Part shown: positions 52,498-61,512 of the stretch, piece after piece
Layout: every line of letters starts with the position of its first letter
Numbering within the stretch: position 1 is the stretch's first letter
Origin: Bacteroidota bacterium
Lineage (GTDB): Bacteria; Bacteroidota; Bacteroidia; Cytophagales; Cyclobacteriaceae
DNA length: 64,000 bases
Assembly: GCA_018266055.1 (NCBI GenBank)
Contig: JAFDYT010000008.1
Span: forward strand, 481,357-545,356
Direction of reading: 5' to 3'
The notes under the pieces: model-generated
The model's input: the letters and a program-made list of their open reading frames with translations, nothing else
Database searches by the model: none
What the model was told of the DNA's origin: nothing
Made by a program: the position numbers and the translations under genes

Positions 52498-54369
52498 ATG
52501 GAAAACGGGACCGAGTTGAGGGATGAAAAAGAAGTAGTGATCGCACCGGCGGGCATGCCAGTAGCGGAAGATGCTTCCATCTTGTCGGAGGAAAGCACTG
52601 CTTCAGCCGAATGGATTGATGATAAAATCCTAGATGCCGAACTGCCTTCGGAGACAAAGCCAATTGATTATGCTTCGCTAGATAAGAAAGATTTTGTCGG
52701 CTTGCTGAAGGAAGCAGCCGCCCATGATGACTTTAGAAAAGCCGATCAACTGATCCGCGATATTAAGCCACTCTTTGACGAAATCAGAAATACTGAAAGA
52801 ACAGAAGCGCTTATCCGTTTCAAACAAAATGGAGGGATTGACGAAGACTTTGAATACAAGGGAGACGAATGGGATCAGGCATTTGATATTTATGTTCGGT
52901 CGATCCGGGAAAACCGCCAGCGCCATATCAAAGAATTAGAAGAACAGAAAAACGCTAATCTCCAAACCAAAACCAATTTGCTGGAAAGCTTGCGTCAATT
53001 GGTGGATGGCGAAGACAACGAGCACTCCCTGCGCCAATTCAAAGACATTCAGCGTGACTGGAAAAAAGTAGGTCCTGTACCTCAAAGTCACATCAAGACA
53101 TTGTGGGCAAATTACAATGCGCTCGTTGACCGATTCTATGATCAGCGCAGTATTCATTTCGAATTAAAGGAGCTTGACCGCAAAAGGAATCTTGAGCAGA
53201 AACTTGAGCTCATCACTCGTGCCGAGCGCTTGCTGGAGGTGGAGAAAATAAGCGAGGCTGTTCGTGAACTTAACGAATTGCATAATGAATACCGTCACAT
53301 TGGCCCGGTGCCAATGGAGGAAAAGGAAGCCCTTTGGCAAAAGTTCAAAGCGGCATCTGATGCGGTATACGCCAAACGTGATGCAGCTGTAGCAGTGCTT
53401 CAGGTTGAGTTGCAGAAGAATTTAGAAGAGAAAGAAAAGATCAACGAAGAGGTAGCCGTATTCGCTTCCTATCAAACGGATCGGATTAAAGAATGGAATG
53501 AGAAGACCAAAGAGATTGTAGAGATACAAAAACGATGGGAGGCTATTGGCGGAGTGCCTCATGCCAAGACCAAGGATGTTAACAAGAAATTCTGGAACTC
53601 GTTTAAAGCTTTCTTCCACAACAAGAATGTGTTCTTTAAGAAACTAGACGAAGAAAGAAACAATAACCTTCAACTGAAATCGGAGATCTTAAAGAAGGCC
53701 ATTGAACTAAAAGACAGTGATCATTGGGATGCGGCTGCCAATGAATTGAAGGCGCTTCAGGCGCAGTGGAAGGAGATTGGGCCTGTACCTGAAAAGCAAC
53801 GCGAAAAGATATTCAAGCAATTTAAAGAGGCGTGCGATTTCTTCTTCGAAAAGAAGAGGTCTTCAATGAATGAAGAGGAGAAAGAGCAACATGAAAACCT
53901 GATTAAGAAAGAAGCGATCATCACCGAGTTGGAGAAGATTGCGGAGGAAAAAAATGGATCACTTTCTCAGGTGAAAGAGTTACAGCATCAGTTTATGGCC
54001 ATCGGTTTTGTGCCTAAACGGTCAGTAGCTTCTGTTAAGAGCAGATTTACGGAGGTGTTGAATAGCGCCATTGCTTCATTGCCTTTGGAGGCCGGAGAAA
54101 AGGAAAATGCTGCTTTTGAGGTGCAATTGACCACCATGCGCCAGGGTCCTCAGGGTGACAAAAAAATCCATAATAAAGAATACAGCCTGCGTAAGCAGAT
54201 TGCCAAAGCCGAAAACGACATTGCGACTTTACGGAATAACCTTGAGTTCTTCGGGAGGTCTAAGAATGCGGAGAAGCTGAAGGAAGAATTCAACGAGAAG
54301 ATAAGGCTGGCTGACGAGGATTTGGCTCATTTAAAAAAGCAGCTACAAATGTTGCATACGGCGAGCTAA
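52498..54369 (+). CDS. DUF349-repeat coiled-coil protein
   Basis: 623 residues with an acidic N-terminus (1-70). At least five DUF349 units are seen, each with the core W-K-x-I/V-G-P-V-P: DWKKVGPVPQSH, EYRHIGPVPMEE, RWEAIGGVPHAK, QWKEIGPVPEKQ and QFMAIGFVPKRS, at roughly 75-residue spacing. Between them and at the C-terminus (LRKQIAKAENDIATLRNNLEFFGRSKNAEKLKEEF) are long charged helices. No signal peptide, so cytoplasmic. DUF349 proteins are common in Bacteroidota and Actinobacteria and have no well-established function. The next gene downstream is tRNA-Thr with its own promoter. Confidence 0.9.
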   Translation: MENGTELRDEKEVVIAPAGMPVAEDASILSEESTASAEWIDDKILDAELPSETKPIDYASLDKKDFVGLLKEAAAHDDFRKADQLIRDIKPLFDEIRNTERTEALIRFKQNGGIDEDFEYKGDEWDQAFDIYVRSIRENRQRHIKELEEQKNANLQTKTNLLESLRQLVDGEDNEHSLRQFKDIQRDWKKVGPVPQSHIKTLWANYNALVDRFYDQRSIHFELKELDRKRNLEQKLELITRAERLLEVEKISEAVRELNELHNEYRHIGPVPMEEKEALWQKFKAASDAVYAKRDAAVAVLQVELQKNLEEKEKINEEVAVFASYQTDRIKEWNEKTKEIVEIQKRWEAIGGVPHAKTKDVNKKFWNSFKAFFHNKNVFFKKLDEERNNNLQLKSEILKKAIELKDSDHWDAAANELKALQAQWKEIGPVPEKQREKIFKQFKEACDFFFEKKRSSMNEEEKEQHENLIKKEAIITELEKIAEEKNGSLSQVKELQHQFMAIGFVPKRSVASVKSRFTEVLNSAIASLPLEAGEKENAAFEVQLTTMRQGPQGDKKIHNKEYSLRKQIAKAENDIATLRNNLEFFGRSKNAEKLKEEFNEKIRLADEDLAHLKKQLQMLHTAS

Positions 54370-54373
54370 TCGC

Positions 54374-54403
54374 TTGCAATACCGATTTCTTCCATTATTT
54401 TTG
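54374..54403 (+). promoter_or_regulatory. Consensus Bacteroidetes promoter for tRNA-Thr
   Basis: TTG (54374-54376), 19 nt, then TATTTTTG (54396-54403). Both boxes match and the spacing is standard. The -7 box ends 12 nt before the mature tRNA 5' end, which fixes the transcription start within that interval and calibrates how close to the box transcripts begin. Confidence 0.75.
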
Positions 54404-54415
54404 CACCTCTTTTAC

Positions 54416-54488
<73 letters not shown>

Positions 54489-54498
54489 CTTGAATTCC

Positions 54499-54523
54499 GG
54501 GCAGCCAAAAAGCTGCCCTTTTT
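54499..54523 (+). terminator. Intrinsic terminator of tRNA-Thr
   Basis: Stem GGGCAGC / GCTGCCC with a CAAAAA loop, followed by TTTTTATTTT. Confidence 0.9.
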
Positions 54524-54603
54524 ATTTTCCGGTATTTTACTGGTTTATTACGAAGTTGTAGCGCTTTTCCCGTCGCAAATGCATCCTTAAAGTATGCTAT
54601 TCA

Positions 54604-54632
54604 TTGATTACTTTTAACCGCTAATAGCTTTG
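54604..54632 (+). promoter_or_regulatory. Bacteroidetes promoter abutting a lipoprotein gene
   Basis: TTG (54604-54606), 18 nt, then TAGCTTTG (54625-54632). Both boxes match at standard spacing. The box ends only 3 nt before the ATG at 54636, so a transcript starting 4 or more nt downstream would begin at or inside the start codon. Confidence 0.5.
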
Positions 54633-54635
54633 AAA

Positions 54636-55229
54636 ATGAAGAAACTAATTTCGTTCCTACTATCGATTCTATTTCTGGTAGCGATTTCCTGCAGTTCAGA
54701 TCGAAAAAAAGAGACCGTAACTAATTATTTGCGCATCATTTTGAATGCGAAGACTGACGATAAGTTCGAGCTTGTTAAGCTTGAGCAGTTAGACACAATC
54801 ACAGCCAAGGATTCATTGGAGATTCTGATTAAAGAATATTCGCAAGGGGCAAAAACGGTGCCTACTCCGGATTCGATGATTGCAACCTATGAAAAAGACG
54901 ATGCCTATAATGCGAATTTGTTAGCCAAGACAATCGCAAAAATTGATTCTTTCAAGATGATTAAGCCGGATGCTGCCGATAATGGTTTTTATCTGGAATA
55001 TGTGAAAAGCCTGGAGCGGTTGCGCGACTTTACGAAGAGCGAACTTGCAGACTTGAGAGGAGAGAAAGCATTGCTGAAAAGGTACAATAGCAATCCTGCT
55101 GAAGTACTGAGTCACAAATTGATATGTCAATACAAAGTCAGGAATCATTTGCCGGACACTGTTTCTAAAAAGGTTATTCAGACGTTTTATCTTTCGAAGG
55201 ATACCCGAAAAATTCTGGCTGTAAAATAA
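54636..55229 (+). CDS. Lipoprotein of unknown function
   Basis: 197 residues. MKKLISFLLSILFLVAISC is a lipoprotein signal with the lipid-bearing Cys at about 19. The rest is mainly helical and charged (LEQLDTITAKDSLEILIKEY, NLLAKTIAKIDSF, YVKSLERLRDFTKSELADLRGEKALLKRY) and ends with a beta-like stretch (HLPDTVSKKVIQTFYL). I recognise no domain. An in-frame TTG two codons upstream overlaps the promoter box. Likely anchored in a membrane facing the periplasm. Confidence 0.75.
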   Translation: MKKLISFLLSILFLVAISCSSDRKKETVTNYLRIILNAKTDDKFELVKLEQLDTITAKDSLEILIKEYSQGAKTVPTPDSMIATYEKDDAYNANLLAKTIAKIDSFKMIKPDAADNGFYLEYVKSLERLRDFTKSELADLRGEKALLKRYNSNPAEVLSHKLICQYKVRNHLPDTVSKKVIQTFYLSKDTRKILAVK

Positions 55230-55260
55230 AAAGTCCGGATCGATTGACGACCCGGACTTT
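55230..55260. terminator. Bidirectional intrinsic terminator between lipoprotein and ilvC
   Basis: Stem AAAGTCCGG / CCGGACTTT with inner TCG/CGA pairing. Read on the minus strand it is followed by TTATTTTAC, a fair U-tract ending the ilv operon; on the plus strand it is followed by ATGATC, a poor one. Confidence 0.75.
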
Positions 55261-55280
55261 ATGATCAATTCACGTTACGC

Positions 55281-56351
55281 TTAGTTAATCATACTAGCTT
55301 CTACTTTTTCTTTTTCAGGACGCAGGGCACGCACAGCTGCACCTGCTTGCCAGAGCTCGCTTTCACGAACTTCTTTGAGTTCGGCGGCGAGTTTCTCACG
55401 ATAATCAGGTTTGCTGCAGGTGTCGATCGTGCGTTTTGCTTCGGCGCCGCTGGCTACGCTCTCGTAAAGTTCTTTAAATACGGGTAATGTAGCCGCCTTG
55501 AATTTCTTCTTCCAATCCAAAGCGCCGCGCTGCGCCGTGGTAGAGCAGTTGGCGTACATCCAATCCATTCCGTTTTCAGCCACGAGTGGCATGAGGCTTT
55601 GTGTAAGCTCTTCAACTGTTTCATTGAAGGCTTCAGAAGGAGAATGGCCTTTCGAGCGGAGTACTTCGTACTGCGCTTCAAAGATTCCTGCGATGGCTCC
55701 CATCAGCGTTCCGCGCTCGCCGGTCAGGTCAGAATACACTTCTTTTTTGAAGTCGGTTTCAAACAAGTAACCAGATCCTACACCGATGCCCAGCGCGATG
55801 GCGCGTGTTTTGGCGTTACCGGTGGCATCTTGGAATACAGCGTAGCTTGAGTTTATTCCTTTGCCTTGTAGGAACAAACGACGTACAGAAGTGCCTGAGC
55901 CTTTAGGAGCTGCAAGGATGACGTCGATATCGGCAGGAGGTACGATACCTGTTTGTTCTTTGAAGGTCACACCAAAACCGTGAGAGAAGTAAAGGGCTTT
56001 TCCTTTGGTAAGGTAGGGTTTCAAGGTAGGCCATGTTTCAATCTGGCCAGCGTCTGAAAGCAAGTATTGGATGATCGTTCCACGCTTAGCAGCTTCTTCG
56101 ATGTCGAATAGGGTTTCGCCGGGAACCCAGCCGTGTTGCACCGCTTTATCCCAGGTTTTGCCGCCTTTGCGCTGACCGATGATCACATTAAAACCATTAT
56201 CGCGCAGGTTAAGCGCCTGAGCAGGTCCCTGAACACCATAACCGATAATTGCAATGGTCTCGTTTTTCAACACAGCCAATGCTTTCTCCATCGGAAATTC
56301 TTCGCGGGTTACTACTTCTTCAATTGTTCCACCGAAATTAATCTTTGCCAT
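55281..56351 (-). CDS. ilvC: Ketol-acid reductoisomerase (NADP+)
   Basis: 356 residues, between the class I (~330) and class II (~490) lengths, as in other Bacteroidota. The Rossmann motif is IIGYGVQGPAQALNLRDNG, with the cofactor loop GQRKGGKTW. Catalytic Asp/Glu segments are DLTGERGTLMGAIAGIFEAQYE and the C-terminal SEAFNETVEELTQSLMPL. It isomerises and reduces acetolactate or acetohydroxybutyrate in valine/leucine and isoleucine synthesis. It is the last gene of the ilvE-D-B-N-C operon; 48 nt separate it from ilvN. Confidence 0.96.
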   Translation of the reverse strand: MAKINFGGTIEEVVTREEFPMEKALAVLKNETIAIIGYGVQGPAQALNLRDNGFNVIIGQRKGGKTWDKAVQHGWVPGETLFDIEEAAKRGTIIQYLLSDAGQIETWPTLKPYLTKGKALYFSHGFGVTFKEQTGIVPPADIDVILAAPKGSGTSVRRLFLQGKGINSSYAVFQDATGNAKTRAIALGIGVGSGYLFETDFKKEVYSDLTGERGTLMGAIAGIFEAQYEVLRSKGHSPSEAFNETVEELTQSLMPLVAENGMDWMYANCSTTAQRGALDWKKKFKAATLPVFKELYESVASGAEAKRTIDTCSKPDYREKLAAELKEVRESELWQAGAAVRALRPEKEKVEASMIN

Positions 56352-56399
56352 AATAAAGTGAGTTGTTAGTTAAAAGGGTTAATCGTTTTAGGTTATTAT

Positions 56400-56696
56400 C
56401 TAATCTACATCTACAATGCGTTCGCTTAGTTCGAGGTAGGCGTTGCTGCCATCATGCACCCGCACCTCATCCACCTCGATGAGCTTTTCGAGTTGATGCT
56501 TGCATTTTTCAGTAAGGTCGGCGGTGGTGTGCACCAGCAAAATTACGCCGCCGCGACGGAAGTCGTTTTCATCTTCAAAGCCCATCAGTTTTTTGATGCG
56601 CACGCGCCTGCGATTGAGAATATTAATGATTCGGTTGAGCACTGAAAAATTATTATCCGCTGAGAGTTCGATCGTGAAGTCTTGTTTCATTGACAT
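56400..56696 (-). CDS. ilvN: Acetolactate synthase, small (regulatory) subunit
   Basis: 98 residues from the ATG at 56696 (MSMKQDFTIELSADNNFSVL); a longer in-frame start overlaps ilvB and adds residues without family character. It is essentially one ACT domain (residues 4-80: FSVLNRIINILNRRRVRIKKL, VILLVHTT). It is shorter than enterobacterial IlvH (~163) and nearer IlvM/IlvN in length. It binds valine or another effector and stimulates the large subunit. It starts 4 nt after ilvB. Confidence 0.88.
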   Translation of the reverse strand: MSMKQDFTIELSADNNFSVLNRIINILNRRRVRIKKLMGFEDENDFRRGGVILLVHTTADLTEKCKHQLEKLIEVDEVRVHDGSNAYLELSERIVDVD

Positions 56697-56700
56697 AAGG

Positions 56701-58470
56701 TCACTTGTTAATTTTATTGGGGGCTTCCAGCAGTACATCGCTTACCGAAGCACCGGCAGGAACCATCGGAAATACATTGTCTTCTTTGCCCACAACCGCT
56801 TCCAGAAAATAAGGACCATCGGAGGCGAGCATTTCGCGCAACGCGTCGACAAGGTTTACTCTGCTATCCACTTTCTTTGCAGGGATGTTATAGGCCGAAG
56901 CGATCTTCACAAAATCCGGATTTTGCATCTCGGTAAATGAGTATCGCTTCTCGTGAAAGAGCTCTTGCCACTGGCGCACCATGCCGAGGAAGTTGTTATT
57001 CAGAATAAGAATCTTCACCGGAATTTTATATTGCATGATGGTGCCCAGTTCCTGAAGTGTCATTTGGAAACCTCCGTCACCAATGACCGCTACTACCTGC
57101 TTGGAGGCGGCTCCGTATTTGGCACCAATGGCGGCGGGCAGAGAGAATCCCATCGTGCCTGCACCACCTGAAGTAATGCTGGTACGCGGATTTTTGTATT
57201 CGTAATAGCGCGAGGTGGTCATTTGATGCTGACCTACGTCGGTCACGATCACGGCTTCTCCTTTGGTGAGGCCTGACAGGTGGTGAATCACTTCGCCCAT
57301 CATCAATGCACCAGTAGGATGAAATTCTTTTTGAATGATTTTTTCGTTTTCGATTTCGTTCAGCGCCTTAAATTTCTGAAGCCAGTCGGTATGCTTTGCT
57401 CCGTTGCATTTTTCAACAAGGGCGGTGAGCGCTTCTTTGGCATCAGCGTGAACAGCCACTGTGGTTTGGATGATCTTATTGATTTCGGCTTTGTCGATGT
57501 CGATGTGTATTACCTTCGCTTGTTTGGCGTACTTGCTTACATTGCCCGTGACGCGATCGTCGAAGCGCATGCCGATGCCAATCAATACATCGCATTCGTT
57601 GGTCAGCACGTTAGGGCCATAGTTGCCGTGCATGCCAAGATAGCCCACATAGTTGGGATGATTCGTTGGAAATCCTCCGAGCCCGAGTAACGTACACGCC
57701 ACCGGAATCCCTGTCTTTTCTGAAAACGCAATTAACTCTTTCGTAGCTCCCGAAAGGATGATTCCCTGACCAGCAAGGATGTATGGCTTCCTGGCGGAGT
57801 TAATCAGTTGAGCGGCGTCTTCAATTTGTGTAGGCTGAAGAACCGGCTTTGGCTTATAGGTACGGATGCCTTCGCATTTTTTGTATTGCGGTGCATCGAT
57901 GATTTCATTTTGAGCATTCTTGGTAATGTCAACCAATACAGGCCCTGGCCGGCCGGTCCGCGCGATGTAGAATGCTCTGGCTATAGCAGGCGCTATATCC
58001 TTAGCTTCGGTCACCTGCACATTCCATTTGGTGACTGGAATAGTTGTATTCACCACATCTGTTTCCTGAAAGGCATCAGTGCCCAGCAGATGAGCAAATA
58101 CCTGCCCGGTAACGCACACGACAGGAGTGGAGTCGATCAACGCATCGGCTAAGCCGGTGATAAGATTAGTAGCGCCAGGGCCTGAAGTAGCAAGCGCTAC
58201 GCCTACCTTGCCGCTGACGCGGGCAAATCCTTGTGCGGCGTGAATGGCTCCCTGCTCGTGACGCACCAGAATATGGTTGATTTTATCCGCGTAATGGTAA
58301 AGCGCATCGTACACAGGCATGATAGCTCCGCCCGGGTAACCAAAAATCGTGTCTACATTTTCTGCCACAAGACTGCGTAGCAGAATTTCTGATCCGGATA
58401 TTTTTTCAGCCACGCTTTTTTCGCTGGCTATCTTTTGCAACGGCTCAACTTTCGTCTGTAACGCATCCAT
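56701..58470 (-). CDS. ilvB: Acetolactate synthase, large (catalytic) subunit
   Basis: 589 residues. The ThDP enzyme layout is clear: N-terminal Pyr domain with the catalytic Glu ([32 protein letters not shown]), the central FAD domain ([18 protein letters not shown]), and the C-terminal PP domain with the ThDP motif [29 protein letters not shown]. It condenses pyruvate with pyruvate or 2-ketobutyrate, the first common step of branched-chain amino acid synthesis. Its first 26 nt overlap the 3' end of ilvD in a different frame. Confidence 0.97.
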   Translation of the reverse strand: MDALQTKVEPLQKIASEKSVAEKISGSEILLRSLVAENVDTIFGYPGGAIMPVYDALYHYADKINHILVRHEQGAIHAAQGFARVSGKVGVALATSGPGATNLITGLADALIDSTPVVCVTGQVFAHLLGTDAFQETDVVNTTIPVTKWNVQVTEAKDIAPAIARAFYIARTGRPGPVLVDITKNAQNEIIDAPQYKKCEGIRTYKPKPVLQPTQIEDAAQLINSARKPYILAGQGIILSGATKELIAFSEKTGIPVACTLLGLGGFPTNHPNYVGYLGMHGNYGPNVLTNECDVLIGIGMRFDDRVTGNVSKYAKQAKVIHIDIDKAEINKIIQTTVAVHADAKEALTALVEKCNGAKHTDWLQKFKALNEIENEKIIQKEFHPTGALMMGEVIHHLSGLTKGEAVIVTDVGQHQMTTSRYYEYKNPRTSITSGGAGTMGFSLPAAIGAKYGAASKQVVAVIGDGGFQMTLQELGTIMQYKIPVKILILNNNFLGMVRQWQELFHEKRYSFTEMQNPDFVKIASAYNIPAKKVDSRVNLVDALREMLASDGPYFLEAVVGKEDNVFPMVPAGASVSDVLLEAPNKINK

Positions 58471-60124
58471 CGGCAGCAGTTTTTACTTGTTTTGCATATT
58501 TATAGAGAACCCCGCTAGTCACCTTCAACTCGGGCTGCTTGTAATGCGACCGGCGTATAGCCAGGGTCTTTTCTTCTACCAGCAAATTCAGTTGACGTTT
58601 TTTAATATCGATTTCAATCCAGTCGCCATCTTCTACAAGAGCGAGCAGTCCGCCTTCATGCGCCTCAGGAGTGATGTGGCCTACAACAAATCCGTGTGTG
58701 CCGCCTGAGAACCTGCCGTCGGTAATCAGCGCTACTGATTTTCCCAATCCTGATCCCATGATGAGCGACGTAGGCTTCAACATTTCGGGCATGCCGGGAG
58801 CGCCTTTTGGTCCGACGTGGCGAATCACCACTACGTCGCCTTCCTTAATCTTTTTCGAACGAATGCCTTCGGTCACTTCTTTTTCTCCATTGAATACGCG
58901 GGCTGTTCCTTTGAAGCGATCGCCTTCTTTGCCGGAGATTTTTGCTACCGATCCTTTCTCGGCGAGGTTGCCGTAAAGGACCTGAATGAATCCTGACTTC
59001 TTCAACGGCTTTTCGAGTGGAAACAGAATATCCTGATTTTCGAAATTCAAAGCTGGAATGTCTTTGAGGTTTTCGGCCAGCGTTTTCCCGGTCACGGTAA
59101 TGCAATCGCCATGAAGGTATCCCTTGTCGAGAAGATATTTCATCACGATAGGAGTGCCTCCGATTTTGTGAAGATCTTCCATCAGGTATTTGCCGCTGGG
59201 CTTGAGGTCGGCAATCATCGGGGTCTTGTCAGAAAAGCGTTGAAAGTCTTCCTGTGTGATTTTGATGCCCACCGACTTGGCCATGGCAATCAAATGAATG
59301 ACGGCATTGGTTGATCCTCCGAGCGCCATTACTACCGTCAACGCATTTTCAAATGCTTTTAGCGTCATGATATCGCGCGGCTTCAAATCTTTTTCGAGAA
59401 GTCCGTAGATGGCTTTGGCTGCGTCGATACACTCGTTGGATTTTTCTTTGCTTAACGCAGGATTAGATGAAGTGTAGGGGAGCGCCATGCCGAGTGCTTC
59501 AATGGCCGAGGCCATGGTATTGGCTGTGTACATTCCTCCACACGCTCCGGCACCTGGACATGAATTTTGGATGATGCCTTTGTAATCTTCGTCAGAGAGT
59601 TTGTCGGCCAGTTTCTCTCCAAGCGCTTCAAAGGCCGAAACGATGTTCAACGATTTTCCTTTGTAATGCCCGGCGGCGATTGTTCCTCCGTACATCATCA
59701 ACGCAGGGCGGTTGAGCCGGCCCATGGCGATGATTGATGCGGGCATATTTTTATCGCAGCCCACCACCGCGATGAGGCCGTCATAATATTGGCCGCCACA
59801 GATTGTTTCGATGGAGTCAGCGATCACTTCGCGACTTACTAAAGAGTAGCGCATGCCGTCGGTACCGTTGCTCATGCCGTCGCTTACACCGATGGTGTTG
59901 AAGTTCAGTCCTACGAGGCCCTGGCTCCACACCGCTTGCTTCACTTCGTTGGCAAGGGCGTTGAGGTGCATGTTGCACGAGTTACCGTCGAAGCCGGTGC
60001 TGCCTATTCCTACCTGCGCTTTTTTCAGATCTTCTTCAGTCAATCCAATCGCATAAAACATGGCCTGTGCGCCAGGCAATGTCATGTCTTGTGTGAGTGT
60101 TTTGCTGTACTTATTTAATTCCAT
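58445..60124 (-). CDS. ilvD: Dihydroxy-acid dehydratase
   Basis: 559 residues, normal length. Fe-S and active-site motifs: [58 protein letters not shown] and VGHITPEA. It dehydrates dihydroxyisovalerate or dihydroxymethylvalerate to the 2-keto acids and needs an Fe-S cluster, so it depends on systems such as the SUF proteins in this window. It overlaps ilvB by 26 nt and follows ilvE by 22 nt. Confidence 0.97.
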   Translation of the reverse strand: MELNKYSKTLTQDMTLPGAQAMFYAIGLTEEDLKKAQVGIGSTGFDGNSCNMHLNALANEVKQAVWSQGLVGLNFNTIGVSDGMSNGTDGMRYSLVSREVIADSIETICGGQYYDGLIAVVGCDKNMPASIIAMGRLNRPALMMYGGTIAAGHYKGKSLNIVSAFEALGEKLADKLSDEDYKGIIQNSCPGAGACGGMYTANTMASAIEALGMALPYTSSNPALSKEKSNECIDAAKAIYGLLEKDLKPRDIMTLKAFENALTVVMALGGSTNAVIHLIAMAKSVGIKITQEDFQRFSDKTPMIADLKPSGKYLMEDLHKIGGTPIVMKYLLDKGYLHGDCITVTGKTLAENLKDIPALNFENQDILFPLEKPLKKSGFIQVLYGNLAEKGSVAKISGKEGDRFKGTARVFNGEKEVTEGIRSKKIKEGDVVVIRHVGPKGAPGMPEMLKPTSLIMGSGLGKSVALITDGRFSGGTHGFVVGHITPEAHEGGLLALVEDGDWIEIDIKKRQLNLLVEEKTLAIRRSHYKQPELKVTSGVLYKYAKQVKTAADGCVTDES

Positions 60125-60146
60125 GTATGTTGTATTCTCAATAGTT

Positions 60147-61037
60147 CTACACGATTACATAGGCGTGGCTCTTTTCCAACACCATATTTTTAAAAGCTTC
60201 CTGCACGATTGAGCAAAGCGATCCTTTCCAGGGTCTGTTTAACTTTTGCCCTTCAATGGAATCAATGGCTGTGATTTCCGTAGCCGTACCACAGAAGAAG
60301 GCGTTATCAGCTTCGAATAATTCTTCCGGACGGAAAAGTTTTTCTTTCACAGGAATTTCTATCTCTCTACAAATCTCAAGCACCGTCTGACGAGTGATGC
60401 CGGGAAGAATGTTGGCGGCCGGTGGTGTGTAAAGCACGCCATCTTTTTCATAAAAGAAATTAGCGCCGGGACCTTCGGCTACAAAACCATTAGCGTCAAG
60501 CATAATGGCTTCATCAAAACCGCGTTGGTGCGCTTCGTTGGAGGCGAGAATAGAGTTCACGTAGTGGCCGCATGTTTTCGCCTCGAGTTTGGTGCTTTTG
60601 GGGTTAGGGCGCTGATAGGAAGAGATGCATACGGCCACTTCGCGATGATTAAAATATTTGTCCCACTCCCAGGCACAAATCATCAGCGACGATTCCTGCG
60701 GTGTCGACAAAGTCATGTTTTCTCCGGCCATCACCAGCGGACGGATGTACGCATGCGTGAGGTTATTTTTTTCAAGGATCTGATAGCTGATCTGAGTGAG
60801 CTCTTCAAGACTATAGTCGAAGGGGATGTTGAGAAGTCGGCAGCTGTTGATCAGGCGGCCGAAGTGCTCGTAAGGTTTGAAAATTTTAGTACCGTTGATG
60901 GTGTAGTAGGAGCGAATGCCTTCAAAAGCTCCATAGCCATAGTGAACGGTTTGACTGAACAGATTGGCTGAAGCTTCTTTTGCAGAGACAAACTTGCCAT
61001 CCAAAAAAATGATCGAGTCTTCCTTGTGATAATCCAT
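60147..61037 (-). CDS. ilvE: Branched-chain amino acid aminotransferase
   Basis: 296 residues from the ATG at 61037 ([17 protein letters not shown]); the longer frame to 61082 runs into the attenuator and is not used. Fold type IV PLP enzyme: [18 protein letters not shown] near the start, PLP lysine K154 ([12 protein letters not shown]), and the phosphate-binding [10 protein letters not shown] and [10 protein letters not shown]. It interconverts leucine, isoleucine and valine with their 2-keto acids. First structural gene of the ilv operon, 46 nt after the attenuator stem. Confidence 0.95.
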   Translation of the reverse strand: MDYHKEDSIIFLDGKFVSAKEASANLFSQTVHYGYGAFEGIRSYYTINGTKIFKPYEHFGRLINSCRLLNIPFDYSLEELTQISYQILEKNNLTHAYIRPLVMAGENMTLSTPQESSLMICAWEWDKYFNHREVAVCISSYQRPNPKSTKLEAKTCGHYVNSILASNEAHQRGFDEAIMLDANGFVAEGPGANFFYEKDGVLYTPPAANILPGITRQTVLEICREIEIPVKEKLFRPEELFEADNAFFCGTATEITAIDSIEGQKLNRPWKGSLCSIVQEAFKNMVLEKSHAYVIV

Positions 61038-61073
61038 GTATTTTAAAACAATCGTTAGTTTGCGGCCTACTCT

Positions 61074-61109
61074 ATAAAACAAAACCGTCCCGCTTGAGGC
61101 GGGACGGTT
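61074..61109 (-). terminator. Attenuator terminator upstream of ilvE
   Basis: On the minus strand an 11-bp GC-rich stem AACCGTCCCGC / GCGGGACGGTT with a 5-nt loop is followed by TTGTTTTATAG, a U-rich tail. It lies 22 nt after the stop codon of the leader ORF and before ilvE, so it must be bypassed for the operon to be expressed. Confidence 0.88.
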
Positions 61110-61131
61110 AGTATAACTAAACTTTAAAAAC

Positions 61132-61227
61132 TCACCTCTTGCGTTTATGACAAAGTAGAATAATGACGCTGACCAGACTCGTTAGTCGAGTCTCGCTGAG
61201 CAGAACATTATTGATGTGATTTGTCAT
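61132..61227 (-). CDS. ilv operon leader peptide (31 aa)
   Basis: An ATG at 61227 opens a 31-codon ORF ending in TGA (61134-61132). The peptide starts MTNHINNVLL, has LTSLVSVIILL in the second half and ends HKRKR. Leucine, valine and isoleucine make up 12 of the 31 residues, including five in a row (V-I-I-L-L at 21-25). This, plus a strong terminator 22 nt downstream and a branched-chain amino acid operon after it, is the classic layout of a transcription-attenuation leader: ribosome stalling at scarce Leu/Val/Ile codons would prevent terminator formation. The peptide itself need have no other function. Inferred from sequence only. Confidence 0.85.
   Translation of the reverse strand: MTNHINNVLLSETRLTSLVSVIILLCHKRKR
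61147..61227 (-). promoter_or_regulatory. Leader RNA fold covering the ilv leader ORF
   Basis: In the minus-strand RNA, AUGACAAA (61227-61220) can pair with UUUGUCAU (61154-61147), and AAUAAUG (61212-61206) with CAUUAUU (61165-61159). An inner perfect hairpin AGACUCG-ACUAA-CGAGUCU covers 61193-61175. The leader start codon and the V-I-I-L-L codons therefore lie on opposite arms of one long stem-loop, so translation and stalling would remodel it. I could not find an obvious antiterminator partner for the GC-rich terminator arm. Confidence 0.6.
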
Positions 61228-61257
61228 AGGTTGTTCCTTCATTGTTGAAGTACACTA

Positions 61258-61291
61258 CAAGATTAGAAAAAAATTGCGAGTGCATCTCAAA
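61258..61291 (-). promoter_or_regulatory. Probable promoter of the ilv leader transcript
   Basis: The minus strand reads TTTG (61291-61288), 22 nt, then TAATCTTG (61265-61258), which differs from TAnnTTTG at one position. It sits 30 nt before the leader ATG. The stretch 61292-61432 between this and the leuC hairpin holds no gene or further element that I can recognise. Confidence 0.45.
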
Positions 61292-61432
61292 TTCCCAAAG
61301 AAAAATTTCTTTGATGAATATCAAAACAAGTGTTAGGTAGTAAGCGTGATGTAAACCATTGAATATTTTTTTACTTCATTTTATATCTGTGTTCAAGAAA
61401 AATATTCCATCTTCGTGCCTAATACCAAAAGT

Positions 61433-61477
61433 ACAATCGCCTTGCTCAAACAGTTTTTGTTTCGGCAGGGCGATTGT
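61433..61477 (+). promoter_or_regulatory. Long hairpin just upstream of leuC
   Basis: ACAATCGCCTTGC (61433-61445) pairs with GCAGGGCGATTGT (61465-61477), 13 bp with one G-T pair, around a 19-nt T-rich loop. It is followed by CGTTTAAAAG rather than a U-tract, so it is not a normal terminator. It lies 35 nt before the leuC start and could be an operator or an mRNA control structure. No Leu-rich leader ORF was found on this strand. Confidence 0.55.
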
Positions 61478-61512
61478 CGTTTAAAAGTAGTGCTTACAAA
61501 CTAACGATTGTT

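Noticed and set aside
57280-57690. 136-residue antisense ORF within ilvB
   Set aside because: Its translation is a shadow of a conserved enzyme on the opposite strand, with no recognisable domain or upstream signals.
61228-61432. Leucine-rich leader peptide for leuCDB
   Set aside because: The only short ATG ORF found on the plus strand (near 61315) is 8 codons and not rich in leucine.
61473-61512. TTG start of leuC at 61474
   Set aside because: It lies in the 3' arm of the upstream hairpin, and the added residues are not found in LeuC; GTG at 61513 gives the canonical N-terminus.
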